5,521 bases of DNA from Oscillospiraceae bacterium (GTDB lineage Bacteria; Bacillota; Clostridia; Oscillospirales; Oscillospiraceae): contig WQRL01000149.1 of NCBI GenBank assembly GCA_009786775.1, positions 1 to 5,521 on the forward strand, given 5' to 3'. The notes under the pieces are model-generated. The model was given only the letters and a program-made list of their open reading frames with translations, did no database searches and had not been told where the DNA came from. This document shows, piece after piece, positions 1 through 5,248 of this stretch. Numbering within the stretch: the first letter of the stretch is position 1; the number at the start of each line of letters is the position of its first letter. A program made the position numbers and the translations under genes.

Positions 1-818
1 AGCGCACGATTCCGTCAGATACGGTCTGCTACCCCGCCAAGCTCATGCACGGGCATGTCGAATCTCTGCTGAGTAAAAATGTGAGCACGATTTTTCTGCC
101 CTGTATGCCCTATGGGTTTGATGAGGGCATAAGTGATAACCACTACAACTGCCCCGTAGTGGCGTATTATCCGGAGCTGCTGTCGGCGAACATGCCGGGC
201 CTCAAGGAGGCGAAGTTCCTCACACCGTATTTTGGGCTGCACAAGAAACGCGGCTTCCAAATAAAAGCAGCCGAGTATTTTAAGGAGCATTTCGGCATTT
301 CTGAATCCGAAACTAAGTCCGCAGCAAAAGCTGCATACAAAGCATATGAGCAGTACATAGCGGACATTGAAGCAGAGGGCGCAAAATATATTGACTATGC
401 AAAACAAAATAATAAGCGCATCATAGTGGCCGCGGGCCGCCCATATCATGCCGACCCGGAGGTTAACCACGGCATTGATGAACTCATTTCGTCAATGGGG
501 CTTGTGCTGATTACCGAAGATGCACTATTCGGACAGCTGGGCAAGGAGCACCGGCGCGTCCTCAACCAGTGGACATATCAGGCCAGAATGTACAATGCAG
601 CCCGGGTGGTGCTACAGCACCCGGACATGCAGATGGTTCAGCTTGTTTCCTTCGGCTGCGGCACAGATGCCATCACCACGGATGAGCTCCGCGACATCCT
701 GGAGTCCGGCGGCAAACTCTACACCCAGCTAAAAATTGACGACATCAGCAATCTGGGCGCTGTGCGTATTAGAATCAGATCCCTGCTTGCGGCGATGGAC
801 ATGACAGGAGGAAGGTAA
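1..818 (+). CDS. Acyl-CoA dehydratase activase-related protein, DUF2229-type C-terminal part (5' truncated)
   Basis: The reading frame is open from the window edge (first full codon at 3), so only about 271 C-terminal residues are visible; the ATG at 45 is internal. The fragment matches my memory of the C-terminal region of large activase-related proteins (BadF/BcrA-type ATPase domains followed by DUF2229), whose family relatives drive ATP-dependent electron transfer to 2-hydroxyacyl-CoA dehydratase-type iron-sulfur proteins. Visible landmarks, numbered from codon 3, are SDTVCYPAK (Cys9), FLPCMPY (Cys34), NCPVVAYYPE (Cys50), GRPYHADPEVNHGI (about 145-158), SFGCGTDAIT (Cys219) and the terminal ISNLGAVRIRIRSL. 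The four cysteines are candidate cluster ligands, by inference. The ATPase domains would lie upstream, outside the window. The stop overlaps the next start (TAATG), which suggests translational coupling. The physiological substrate of this family branch is not known to me. Confidence 0.88.
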   Translation, partial: RTIPSDTVCYPAKLMHGHVESLLSKNVSTIFLPCMPYGFDEGISDNHYNCPVVAYYPELLSANMPGLKEAKFLTPYFGLHKKRGFQIKAAEYFKEHFGISESETKSAAKAAYKAYEQYIADIEAEGAKYIDYAKQNNKRIIVAAGRPYHADPEVNHGIDELISSMGLVLITEDALFGQLGKEHRRVLNQWTYQARMYNAARVVLQHPDMQMVQLVSFGCGTDAITTDELRDILESGGKLYTQLKIDDISNLGAVRIRIRSLLAAMDMTGGR

Positions 819-1408
819 TGAAAAGCCTGCTAAAAAGTACAAAAAACACACGTCCGCTGGGAGGCGGCTCACTGAGATACGTGCGCAGCGATGCTCTTAT
901 AAATCTCAGCGAAGCCGAAGTAGAGTGGCTTTTGGAAAACAATATAACAACCATAGTGGATTTGCGCTCTGCAAACGAAGTGGAGCAGCGGCCCTGCTGC
1001 CTTGCTGGTGTTGCGGGATTTACCTATAAAAACATCCCTATAACCAACGGAGGCAAAATCCCCGAAGCTCCCGAACTTGTGCCGTCAGTTTATTTGGGCA
1101 TGGTGGATGAGGTTATGTGGGAAGTCATTTCAACAATTGAAGGAGCAAAATCGAATGTGTTGTATTTCTGCGCCGTGGGCAAAGACAGAACAGGCGTTGT
1201 GTCCGCGCTGCTCCTATTAAGGCAGGGTGCAGCACATGAGGACATAATTGCAGATTACTTGCTCTCGGGTGAAAATTTGAAAGAGGTGCTGGAGGAGCTC
1301 TGCCGAAAAGATCCGAGCATCGACATAAATGTCATAACCCCCAGGGCGGAGTACATGAAAGAGTTCATGGCTGCGGTTTTGAAAACCCCTGGGTTTCAGG
1401 GCGCATAG
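818..1408 (+). CDS. Tyrosine-protein phosphatase-like protein (Y_phosphatase3-type, CX5R)
   Basis: This is a 196-residue cytosolic protein with no signal peptide or membrane segment. The catalytic P-loop CAVGKDRTG is present, with nucleophile Cys118 and phosphate-binding Arg124 in the CX5R arrangement. The N-terminal half carries the usual family landmarks: GGGSLRYVRSDAL (about 15-27), a run of the 'LSEAEVEWLLENNI' type, and IVDLRSANEVEQRP (about 46-59), which includes the DLR..E motif. This pattern fits the PF13350-type bacterial tyrosine/lipid phosphatases related to mycobacterial PtpB. The protein is somewhat shorter than the roughly 240 residues common in the family. The substrate cannot be read from sequence; phosphotyrosine, phosphoinositide or another phosphoester are all possible. 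AGGAGG at 806-811 lies 6 nt before the start, which overlaps the upstream stop by 1 nt, so co-translation with the activase-related gene is likely. Confidence 0.88.
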   Translation: MKSLLKSTKNTRPLGGGSLRYVRSDALINLSEAEVEWLLENNITTIVDLRSANEVEQRPCCLAGVAGFTYKNIPITNGGKIPEAPELVPSVYLGMVDEVMWEVISTIEGAKSNVLYFCAVGKDRTGVVSALLLLRQGAAHEDIIADYLLSGENLKEVLEELCRKDPSIDINVITPRAEYMKEFMAAVLKTPGFQGA

Positions 1409-1424
1409 GGGTGGGAGTAAAATA

Positions 1425-1964
1425 ATGCAAGAAACACTCAAAGCTGCTTTTGATATAATTTCAATTTCAGATACCAGCTTAAATACCCGCTTAAAAGAAG
1501 TGGAACAATTAGTAGCGTCCACCTGGGGGAGCTTCAAAATTGCTATCCACCGTGAGCTTTACGATTTGCGGGAGCTTCCGGGCTTTGTTGCGGTAAACGG
1601 AGAGCAGAAAATAATCGGCTACTGTTATTACCGATGGCATGACGATGAATGTGAGATTATGGTTCTGGAATCCCTGCAACAAGGCATCGGTGTGGGCGGG
1701 GCTTTGGTTGAGGCGGTAATAGGTTTAGCCCGCACGGAGAACTGTGCGCGGGTACATCTGCGCACCTCAAATGACAACACTAATGCATTTCGCTTCTATC
1801 AGCGCCGCGGCTTTACAATGTGTGCTGTCGGCTGGAATGACTTAGATTATGCCAGGGCGTTAAAGCCTGAAATCCCACTGATTGGAGAGGATGAAATTCC
1901 TCTTATGCACGAGATTGAGTTTGAGATGAAATTGTCTGCCGGTGAAAAGAACCCAGGGGAATAA
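1425..1964 (+). CDS. GNAT family N-acetyltransferase (first of two)
   Basis: This 179-residue protein has a GNAT fold signature. The acetyl-CoA pyrophosphate-binding motif A is QGIGVG (Q86-G91, the Q/R-x-x-G-x-G/A pattern) at the start of a helix, ending the segment after IMVLESLQ. Motif B is NAFRFYQRRGF (120-130), with Tyr125 in the position often used as general acid. The region before it, GFVAVNGEQKIIGYCYYRW (53-71), forms the expected beta strands 2-3. The C-terminal EIPLMHEIEFEMKL resembles tails of uncharacterised GNATs in Firmicutes. The acceptor substrate is unknown. GGGAG at 1413-1417 precedes the start by 7 nt; the gene sits 16 nt after the phosphatase stop and 4 nt before the next start, as in an operon. 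It is not a recent duplicate of the next gene: the two share motifs but little other sequence. Confidence 0.87.
   Translation: MQETLKAAFDIISISDTSLNTRLKEVEQLVASTWGSFKIAIHRELYDLRELPGFVAVNGEQKIIGYCYYRWHDDECEIMVLESLQQGIGVGGALVEAVIGLARTENCARVHLRTSNDNTNAFRFYQRRGFTMCAVGWNDLDYARALKPEIPLIGEDEIPLMHEIEFEMKLSAGEKNPGE
1955..1960 (+). promoter_or_regulatory. Ribosome binding site selecting the start of the second GNAT gene
   Basis: AGGGGA lies 8 nt before the ATG at 1969. The longer alternative start at 1942 would sit inside the preceding gene and lacks a comparable purine-rich site at the right distance. The 1969 start also places the beginning of the GNAT fold (LTIREAQASD) near the N-terminus, as usual for the family. 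Confidence 0.65.
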
Positions 1965-1968
1965 TATA

Positions 1969-2520
1969 ATGCTAATAAAAAAAGACAATCTGACAATCCG
2001 CGAGGCCCAGGCCTCTGATGCCCCGCAGCTTGGGATATGGTGGCGTGATGGCGCAGTTATGGCACATGCGGGATATCCAAACGGTCTGGCAATAACCGAT
2101 GAAGAAATTGCGGAAGATTTGTTAATGGACACCGATGAAACCCGGCGCAGGTTAATTGCTGAAGCGGATGGTCAGCAAATCGGCGAAATGAGCTACCGCA
2201 ACAAAGGTTTCGGTAAAGCGGAAATAGGAATAAAAATATGCGAAGTTGCCAAGCAAGAAAGAGGCTATGGTTCCCGCCTTCTCAAAATGTTAATAGAGGA
2301 ATTATTTGAAAATCATGGATATGAAAAGATAGTATTAGACACAAACCTCGAAAACAGGCGCGCACAGCATGTCTATGAGAAACTCGGCTTTCGCAAGATC
2401 GGTGTGAGGCATGACTGTTTTACAGACCAGCTTGGGAAGTTGCAATCGGCGGTGGACTATGAGATGACTAGGGAGCGTTGCGATTATGGCAAACGGAATA
2501 GACAAAAGAGGCATACTTGA
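1969..2520 (+). CDS. GNAT family N-acetyltransferase (RimJ/RimL-like, second of two)
   Basis: The protein has 183 residues from the preferred start at 1969; an in-frame ATG at 1942 would add nine. It opens with LTIREAQASDAPQL (8-21), typical of RimJ/RimL-type acetyltransferases that modify protein N-termini or small molecules. Motif A is QERGYG (Q96-G101), followed by SRLLKMLIEELF, and motif B is NRRAQHVYEKLGF (129-141), with Tyr136. The fold appears complete by VDYEMTRE (about 162-169). The last 14 residues (RCDYGKRNRQKRHT) are basic and overlap the start of the next gene by 35 nt in another frame, so they may be a drifted extension rather than part of the domain. The acceptor is unknown. 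The gene lies 4 nt after the first GNAT stop, so the two are probably co-transcribed and translationally linked. Confidence 0.86.
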   Translation: MLIKKDNLTIREAQASDAPQLGIWWRDGAVMAHAGYPNGLAITDEEIAEDLLMDTDETRRRLIAEADGQQIGEMSYRNKGFGKAEIGIKICEVAKQERGYGSRLLKMLIEELFENHGYEKIVLDTNLENRRAQHVYEKLGFRKIGVRHDCFTDQLGKLQSAVDYEMTRERCDYGKRNRQKRHT

Positions 2521-2716
2521 CGAAAATATATTTTCGTATAAAATTACAAAAGACGGCAAGGTGTTCATCTCCTGCGAAGGCAGGCAGGTCACAACTTTGA
2601 ACGGCAAGAACGCAGAGGCGTTTATTTCAAAAGTTGCAGGGCTTGAGGGAAAGGCGGCGCAGCTTGTTATGGCCAAAGTAACGGGCAACTTCAAGCGCGG
2701 CAATGAGAGACTATAG
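2486..2716 (+). CDS. Small conserved protein of unknown function (76 aa)
   Basis: This short protein starts MANGIDKRGILDENIFSYK and ends AQLVMAKVTGNFKRGNERL. It has no signal peptide, membrane segment or recognised catalytic motif. The pattern is alternating beta-strand-like hydrophobics (FSYKITKDGKVFISCEG) followed by an amphipathic helical half (NAEAFISKVAGLEGKAAQLVMAKV), with one Cys in the first half. I recall similar proteins as hypothetical genes in Clostridia, with the IDKRGIL.E.IFSY start and the GNFKRGNE end conserved, but I know of no assigned function and cannot verify this here. AGGGAG at 2470-2475 lies 10 nt before the ATG. The start overlaps the upstream GNAT by 35 nt and the stop is 14 nt before the methyltransferase, which supports it being a real, coupled gene. 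A nucleic-acid or partner-binding role would be only a guess. Confidence 0.72.
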   Translation: MANGIDKRGILDENIFSYKITKDGKVFISCEGRQVTTLNGKNAEAFISKVAGLEGKAAQLVMAKVTGNFKRGNERL

Positions 2717-2730
2717 ATGGGAGCCCCTTT

Positions 2731-3369
2731 ATGGAAAATTTTGACCAAATGGCCGAAAGCTATGATACAGAAAATAGAATCCAAAGAGCAGAGCTAATAG
2801 CTGAGAAGATACGCACACACATAACCTGCGGGAGCGGTAAAACCGCGATGGAGTTCGGCTGTGGTACAGGGCTTGTCGGGCTGAGTTTGAGCGGTGTTTT
2901 TGAGAAACTGCTGCTTGTTGATTCATCATCGGAGATGATAAAACAAGTTGAAGCCAAACTTACCGCCTTCGGTAAGCCTGCAGCCCACCACACTTCGGAA
3001 ATCACAGTGCTCTGCTGTGACCTTCTGCAAGAAATACCTGAGAATCTAAAGGTTGACTATATATTTTCATCGCTGGTTCTACACCACATAGAGGACACCC
3101 CGGCAGCTCTTCAAGTTTTTAATAAACTCCTTAATGACGGAGGGCGCCTTATAATAGTAGACATCGACAAGGAGGACGGCGGATTCCACGCGGGATATGC
3201 GGACTTTGATGGGCACAACGGCTTTGAGCAGTCCGAACTTGCGGAGCTAACCGTGGCGGCAGGTTTTCGGGCAGTGGAGATAGAAACATTTCACCGCGAT
3301 GTGAAAACTCACGAAGGTACTGAAACACCGTACACACTATTCATTTTAACGGCAGAAAAAAGTGCGTGA
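2731..3369 (+). CDS. Class I SAM-dependent methyltransferase
   Basis: This is a 212-residue soluble methyltransferase with a Rossmann-type SAM-binding core. Motif I is AMEFGCGTGLVGL (39-51). The acidic residue after strand 2 is Asp64 in LLVDSSSEMI and would bind the ribose hydroxyls. Motif IV region is VDYIFSSLVLHHIED (108-122), and LLNDGGRLIIVDID (133-146) is the strand-5 region. The N-terminal FDQMAESYDTENR is typical of UbiE/Methyltransf_11/25-like small-molecule methyltransferases. The substrate cannot be inferred. GGGAG at 2719-2723 precedes the start by 7 nt. This is the last gene of the tight run; no U-tract terminator follows. Its final five codons plus stop (EKSA, stop) lie in a 20-bp sequence that recurs at 3638-3657 with a single synonymous difference. 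Confidence 0.9.
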   Translation: MENFDQMAESYDTENRIQRAELIAEKIRTHITCGSGKTAMEFGCGTGLVGLSLSGVFEKLLLVDSSSEMIKQVEAKLTAFGKPAAHHTSEITVLCCDLLQEIPENLKVDYIFSSLVLHHIEDTPAALQVFNKLLNDGGRLIIVDIDKEDGGFHAGYADFDGHNGFEQSELAELTVAAGFRAVEIETFHRDVKTHEGTETPYTLFILTAEKSA

Positions 3370-3372
3370 GTG
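3353..3372 (+). repeat. Direct repeat, left copy (end of methyltransferase gene)
   Basis: The 20-bp sequence CAGAAAAAAGTGCGTGAGTG spans the last codons and stop of the methyltransferase. It matches 3638-3657 at 19 of 20 positions, the only difference being T3363 versus C3648. The two copies bracket the palindrome and the long inverted repeat. Confidence 0.7.
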
Positions 3373-3382
3373 CATTAGAATA

Positions 3383-3394
3383 GCAAGGCCTTGC
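3383..3394. repeat. 12-bp perfect palindrome GCAAGGCCTTGC
   Basis: The sequence equals its own reverse complement. It begins 14 nt after the methyltransferase stop. There is no T-run on either side, so it is not a standard intrinsic terminator. A protein-binding site is possible. Confidence 0.55.
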
Positions 3395-3432
3395 AACTAG
3401 ACGGTTACAAGCACACCTCGCTAAAACCATCC

Positions 3433-3580
3433 GTCGAACATGGGCAAGTGCTCTGTGAAAAAGTGAAGCGGCCTCCGTCAGTCACGTCTACCTTGGCAGA
3501 ATCTTGGAATCCTGGGTGAAATTTGTGTTCCAGGACTGCGGCCACCCCACTTTTTCCCAGAGCACCCGCCCATGTTCGAC
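3433..3580 (-). repeat. Long inverted repeat (41-bp arms); candidate minus-strand structured RNA or dispersed repeat
   Basis: The arms 3433-3473 and 3540-3580 are reverse complements at 35 of 41 positions, around a 66-nt centre. Of the six mismatches, five are A/C oppositions on the + strand and so become U-G wobbles in minus-strand RNA; the sixth (T3455 against C3558) becomes A-G. Minus-strand RNA could thus pair 40 of 41 positions, while + strand RNA could pair only 35. The centre contains a second hairpin, 3510-3515 with 3530-3535 (TCCTGG/CCAGGA). On the minus strand this extends by a further U-G and an A-U pair. The outer arm ends are GTCGAACATGGGC and its complement. Transposon-like miniature element, dispersed hairpin repeat and regulatory RNA are all possible. 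The minus strand shows no obvious promoter or U-tract terminator, so the RNA interpretation is inference. Confidence 0.75.
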
Positions 3581-3637
3581 TGGCCTGTAAACGTTAACGC
3601 TAGACGGTGTGAGATCAGAGAGGGATTAGATGGAGCA

Positions 3638-3657
3638 CAGAAAAAAGCGCGTGAGTG
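3638..3657 (+). repeat. Direct repeat, right copy (apparent remnant of a gene end)
   Basis: CAGAAAAAAGCGCGTGAGTG matches the methyltransferase gene end at 19 of 20 positions. In the matching frame it still reads EKSA followed by a stop at 3652-3654, and the single base difference is synonymous. Upstream, that frame meets a TGA at 3610-3612, so no gene remains. It ends 3 nt before the promoter -35 box. Confidence 0.65.
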
Positions 3658-3660
3658 GTG

Positions 3661-3690
3661 TTGACAACGTGCTTGCGGCGGGCGTATGAT
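3661..3690 (+). promoter_or_regulatory. Sigma-70/SigA-type promoter for the dehydratase gene
   Basis: A perfect TTGACA at 3661-3666 and TATGAT at 3685-3690 (5 of 6 matches to TATAAT) are separated by 18 bp. Transcription would start near 3697 and give a leader of about 170 nt before the ATG at 3868. This is the best promoter match in the window, and it suggests the dehydratase gene can be expressed independently of the upstream operon. Confidence 0.65.
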
Positions 3691-3709
3691 GTATACGCAA
3701 CGGCGCAAG
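3672..3709. promoter_or_regulatory. 38-bp interrupted dyad over the -10 box; candidate operator
   Basis: CTTGCG(3672-3677)-4 nt-GCGTAT(3682-3687) is mirrored by ATACGC(3693-3698)-5 nt-CGCAAG(3704-3709) around a 5-nt centre, GATGT. That gives 12 complementary pairs. The dyad covers the downstream half of the promoter spacer, the -10 box and the likely transcription start, where a repressor would block initiation. No regulator gene is visible in the window. Confidence 0.5.
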
Positions 3710-3772
3710 AGCAAGCGCAGTTGCAAGCAAAGGCAAATGGAACATAATAACGCATTACAAACGCACACTAAT

Positions 3773-3840
3773 CAGAGCCGTGGGGTCAGATCCCCGGTTG
3801 ATTACTCGTAATAAATTAAAATCAGGGGCTCTGCCCCTTT
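3773..3840 (+). promoter_or_regulatory. Leader with alternative hairpins; candidate attenuator
   Basis: Fold A pairs GGGG 3782-3785 with CCCC 3792-3795, and AGGGGC 3824-3829 with GCCCCT 3833-3838, the latter followed by only three T residues. Fold B pairs TGATT 3799-3803 with AATCA 3820-3824, CCCC 3792-3795 with GGGG 3825-3828, and CAGAG 3773-3777 with CTCTG 3829-3833. It uses the same bases, so the two are mutually exclusive. This resembles terminator/antiterminator logic, but the short T-run makes it a weak terminator. It does not match a riboswitch or T-box class that I recognise. Confidence 0.35.
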
Positions 3841-3867
3841 AGGCTACACACAGAAAGGCAAGTATAA

Positions 3868-5133
3868 ATGGCAAAACTAACATATGACCAAAACAACCGC
3901 CTCCTATTCACAAAGGAGATGAAACAAGAATACACTTTGCTAATGCCGCAGATGCTCCCTGTAACTTTTTCGATGATGAAAAAAGTGTTCGAGCTATACG
4001 GCTATAAAATCGACATGCTTACAACCACCCATAGGGGCATAGTCGAAACAGGCCTGAAATATGTCCATAACGACACCTGCTACCCGGCCCTTCTTGTAAT
4101 AGGGCAGTTGCTGGAAGCAGTAAACAGCGGAGAGTATGACAAGCACAAAATCGGCCTGCTTATATCCCAGACCGGTGGCGGATGCCGTGCGTCAAACTAT
4201 ATCCACCTGCTCAGAAAAGCGCTGGAAAAAGCGGGTCTTGAGTACATCCCTGTTGTATCAGTAAATATGTCGGGTCTTGAAAGCAATCCGGGCTTTAAGA
4301 TGTCACTGCCTGTTATCCGCCGCCTGGCCGCAGGGATGATATACGGCGACCTCATAACATGGCTTGCCAATCAGTGCAAGCCCTATGAAACCACAGCGGG
4401 CGACACTGACAAACTCATGGATAAGTGGACAGACAAGCTGGTTGAGATGTTCGGCCACGGTAAGGCTCTGCGCAAAAGCGAAATGGGAGCAGTGATGGAG
4501 CAAATCACCGCCGATTTTGCCAAGATTGAGATAACAGGCGAGCGGAACAAACCCAGAGTCGGCATTGTCGGCGAAATTTACGTCAAATATGCCCCCCTGG
4601 GCAATAACGGGCTTGAACAATTCCTCCTAGATGAAGGCTGCGAACCCGTTGTTCCGGGCCTCACGGACTTCATGATATTCAAAATAAATAACCGTGCAGT
4701 AGATGTAGATATTTACCACGGCAGCAAACTAAAAAAACTCCTGGCGGGCACATTCCAGAAATATATCGAAGGCCTTCAGGCCATAATGATAAAAGCCGTA
4801 GAGACACAGCCGGTATTTAGGCCGATGGGCACATTTGCCGATTTGCAGCGGCTCATAAAGGGCTACTTGGGCTATGGGAACAAAATGGGTGAAGGCTGGC
4901 TTCTCACAGCAGAAATGCTGGAGCTAATCCACACAGGCACAAACAACATAGTCTGCACCCAGCCTTTCGGCTGCCTGCCCAACCACATAGTTGGCAAAGG
5001 AATGATCCGCAGACTCAAGGACGACCATCCCAACTCCAACATAGTAGCCATCGACTACGATCCGGGAGCTACAAAAATAAATCAGGAAAACCGCATCAAG
5101 CTTATGATAGCCAACGCAGGACGGACTGTATAG
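3868..5133 (+). CDS. 2-hydroxyacyl-CoA dehydratase-like iron-sulfur protein (COG3581-type)
   Basis: This complete 421-residue cytosolic protein has no signal or membrane segment. It resembles the dehydratase-like partner of large BadF/DUF2229 activase proteins. Landmarks are LLFTKEMKQEYTLLMPQM (12-29), GLKYVHNDTCYPALLVIGQL (62-81, Cys71), QTGGGCRASNYIHLLRKAL (101-119, Cys106), PRVGIVGEIYVKYAP (229-243), the CTQPFGCLPNHIVGKGM motif (363-379, Cys363 and Cys369), and IVAIDYDPGAT (392-402). Cys71, Cys106, Cys363 and Cys369 are the most likely cluster ligands; Cys170 and Cys258 are less clearly conserved. Family members may carry [4Fe-4S] or double-cubane clusters reduced by the ATP-driven activator, but the reaction of this branch is not established to my knowledge. 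AAAGG at 3854-3858 lies 9 nt before the start. The gene has its own promoter and leader. The expected partner is the truncated gene at the window start, about 3 kb upstream. Confidence 0.88.
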   Translation: MAKLTYDQNNRLLFTKEMKQEYTLLMPQMLPVTFSMMKKVFELYGYKIDMLTTTHRGIVETGLKYVHNDTCYPALLVIGQLLEAVNSGEYDKHKIGLLISQTGGGCRASNYIHLLRKALEKAGLEYIPVVSVNMSGLESNPGFKMSLPVIRRLAAGMIYGDLITWLANQCKPYETTAGDTDKLMDKWTDKLVEMFGHGKALRKSEMGAVMEQITADFAKIEITGERNKPRVGIVGEIYVKYAPLGNNGLEQFLLDEGCEPVVPGLTDFMIFKINNRAVDVDIYHGSKLKKLLAGTFQKYIEGLQAIMIKAVETQPVFRPMGTFADLQRLIKGYLGYGNKMGEGWLLTAEMLELIHTGTNNIVCTQPFGCLPNHIVGKGMIRRLKDDHPNSNIVAIDYDPGATKINQENRIKLMIANAGRTV

Positions 5134-5153
5134 AGATGGTGAACCACTCCTCT

Positions 5154-5191
5154 TCTCAAAATCGGCTCGTCGAAAACCACCGATTTGGAGA
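5154..5191. repeat. Imperfect hairpin downstream of the dehydratase gene
   Basis: TCTCAAAATCGG (5154-5165) pairs with CCGATTTGGAGA (5180-5191) at 11 of 12 positions around a 14-nt loop, beginning 20 nt after the stop codon. No T-run follows on either strand, so intrinsic termination is doubtful. It could stabilise the mRNA 3' end. Confidence 0.5.
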
Positions 5192-5220
5192 AACCTTACA
5201 ACCCAATTCCGTAATGCAGG

Positions 5221-5248
5221 CTGAAAGGGAAATTCATTTCCGTCTCAG
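5221..5248. repeat. 28-bp imperfect dyad
   Basis: The segment starting CTGAAAGGGAAATT and ending TTTCCGTCTCAG is self-complementary at 11 of 13 opposed positions outside the centre. One of the two mismatches becomes a U-G pair in minus-strand RNA. No T-run is adjacent. It could be a protein-binding site or a second 3' hairpin. Confidence 0.4.

Larger units (their letters stand above)
3370..3867. other. Structured non-coding spacer between methyltransferase and dehydratase
   Basis: I see no credible gene in these 498 bases on either strand. A minus-strand open frame covers 3478-3768 but looks like an accident of the repeats. In order the spacer holds a 12-bp palindrome, a 9-bp direct repeat CTAGACGGT (3397-3405 and 3600-3608) enclosing a long inverted repeat, the right copy of a 20-bp direct repeat, a promoter with an overlapping dyad, a run of GCAAG/GCAAA-like units (3704-3738), and a leader able to fold in two ways. 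Confidence 0.75.

Noticed and set aside
1942..1968. Longer N-terminus for the second GNAT gene
   Set aside because: The ATG at 1942 would overlap the previous gene and lacks a well-placed ribosome binding site, whereas 1969 has AGGGGA at 8 nt and the normal family N-terminus.
818..3369. Toxin-antitoxin or phage-defence module in the five-gene block
   Set aside because: GNATs and small proteins can be toxin-antitoxin pairs, but neither GNAT is preceded by a DNA-binding antitoxin-like gene and the 76-aa protein follows the GNAT without a recognisable DNA-binding motif. No nuclease, helicase or effector domain is present.
3383..3394. Intrinsic terminator of the upstream operon
   Set aside because: The palindrome would form a tight hairpin but no T-run follows; the next bases are AACTAG.
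3433..3580. Retron msr/msd or group II intron remnant
   Set aside because: The long hairpin invites the idea, but no reverse transcriptase gene, no conserved guanosine branching context and no intron domain V-like hairpin were seen.
3433..3580. Insertion sequence with terminal inverted repeats
   Set aside because: No transposase frame lies between the arms and no target duplication directly abuts them. A miniature non-autonomous element remains possible but unproven.
3478..3768. 96-codon minus-strand open frame across the spacer
   Set aside because: It runs through the promoter, the direct repeat and half of the inverted repeat, its composition is erratic (Cys- and Arg-rich start), and no good ribosome binding site precedes it. 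It is better explained by the repeat structure.
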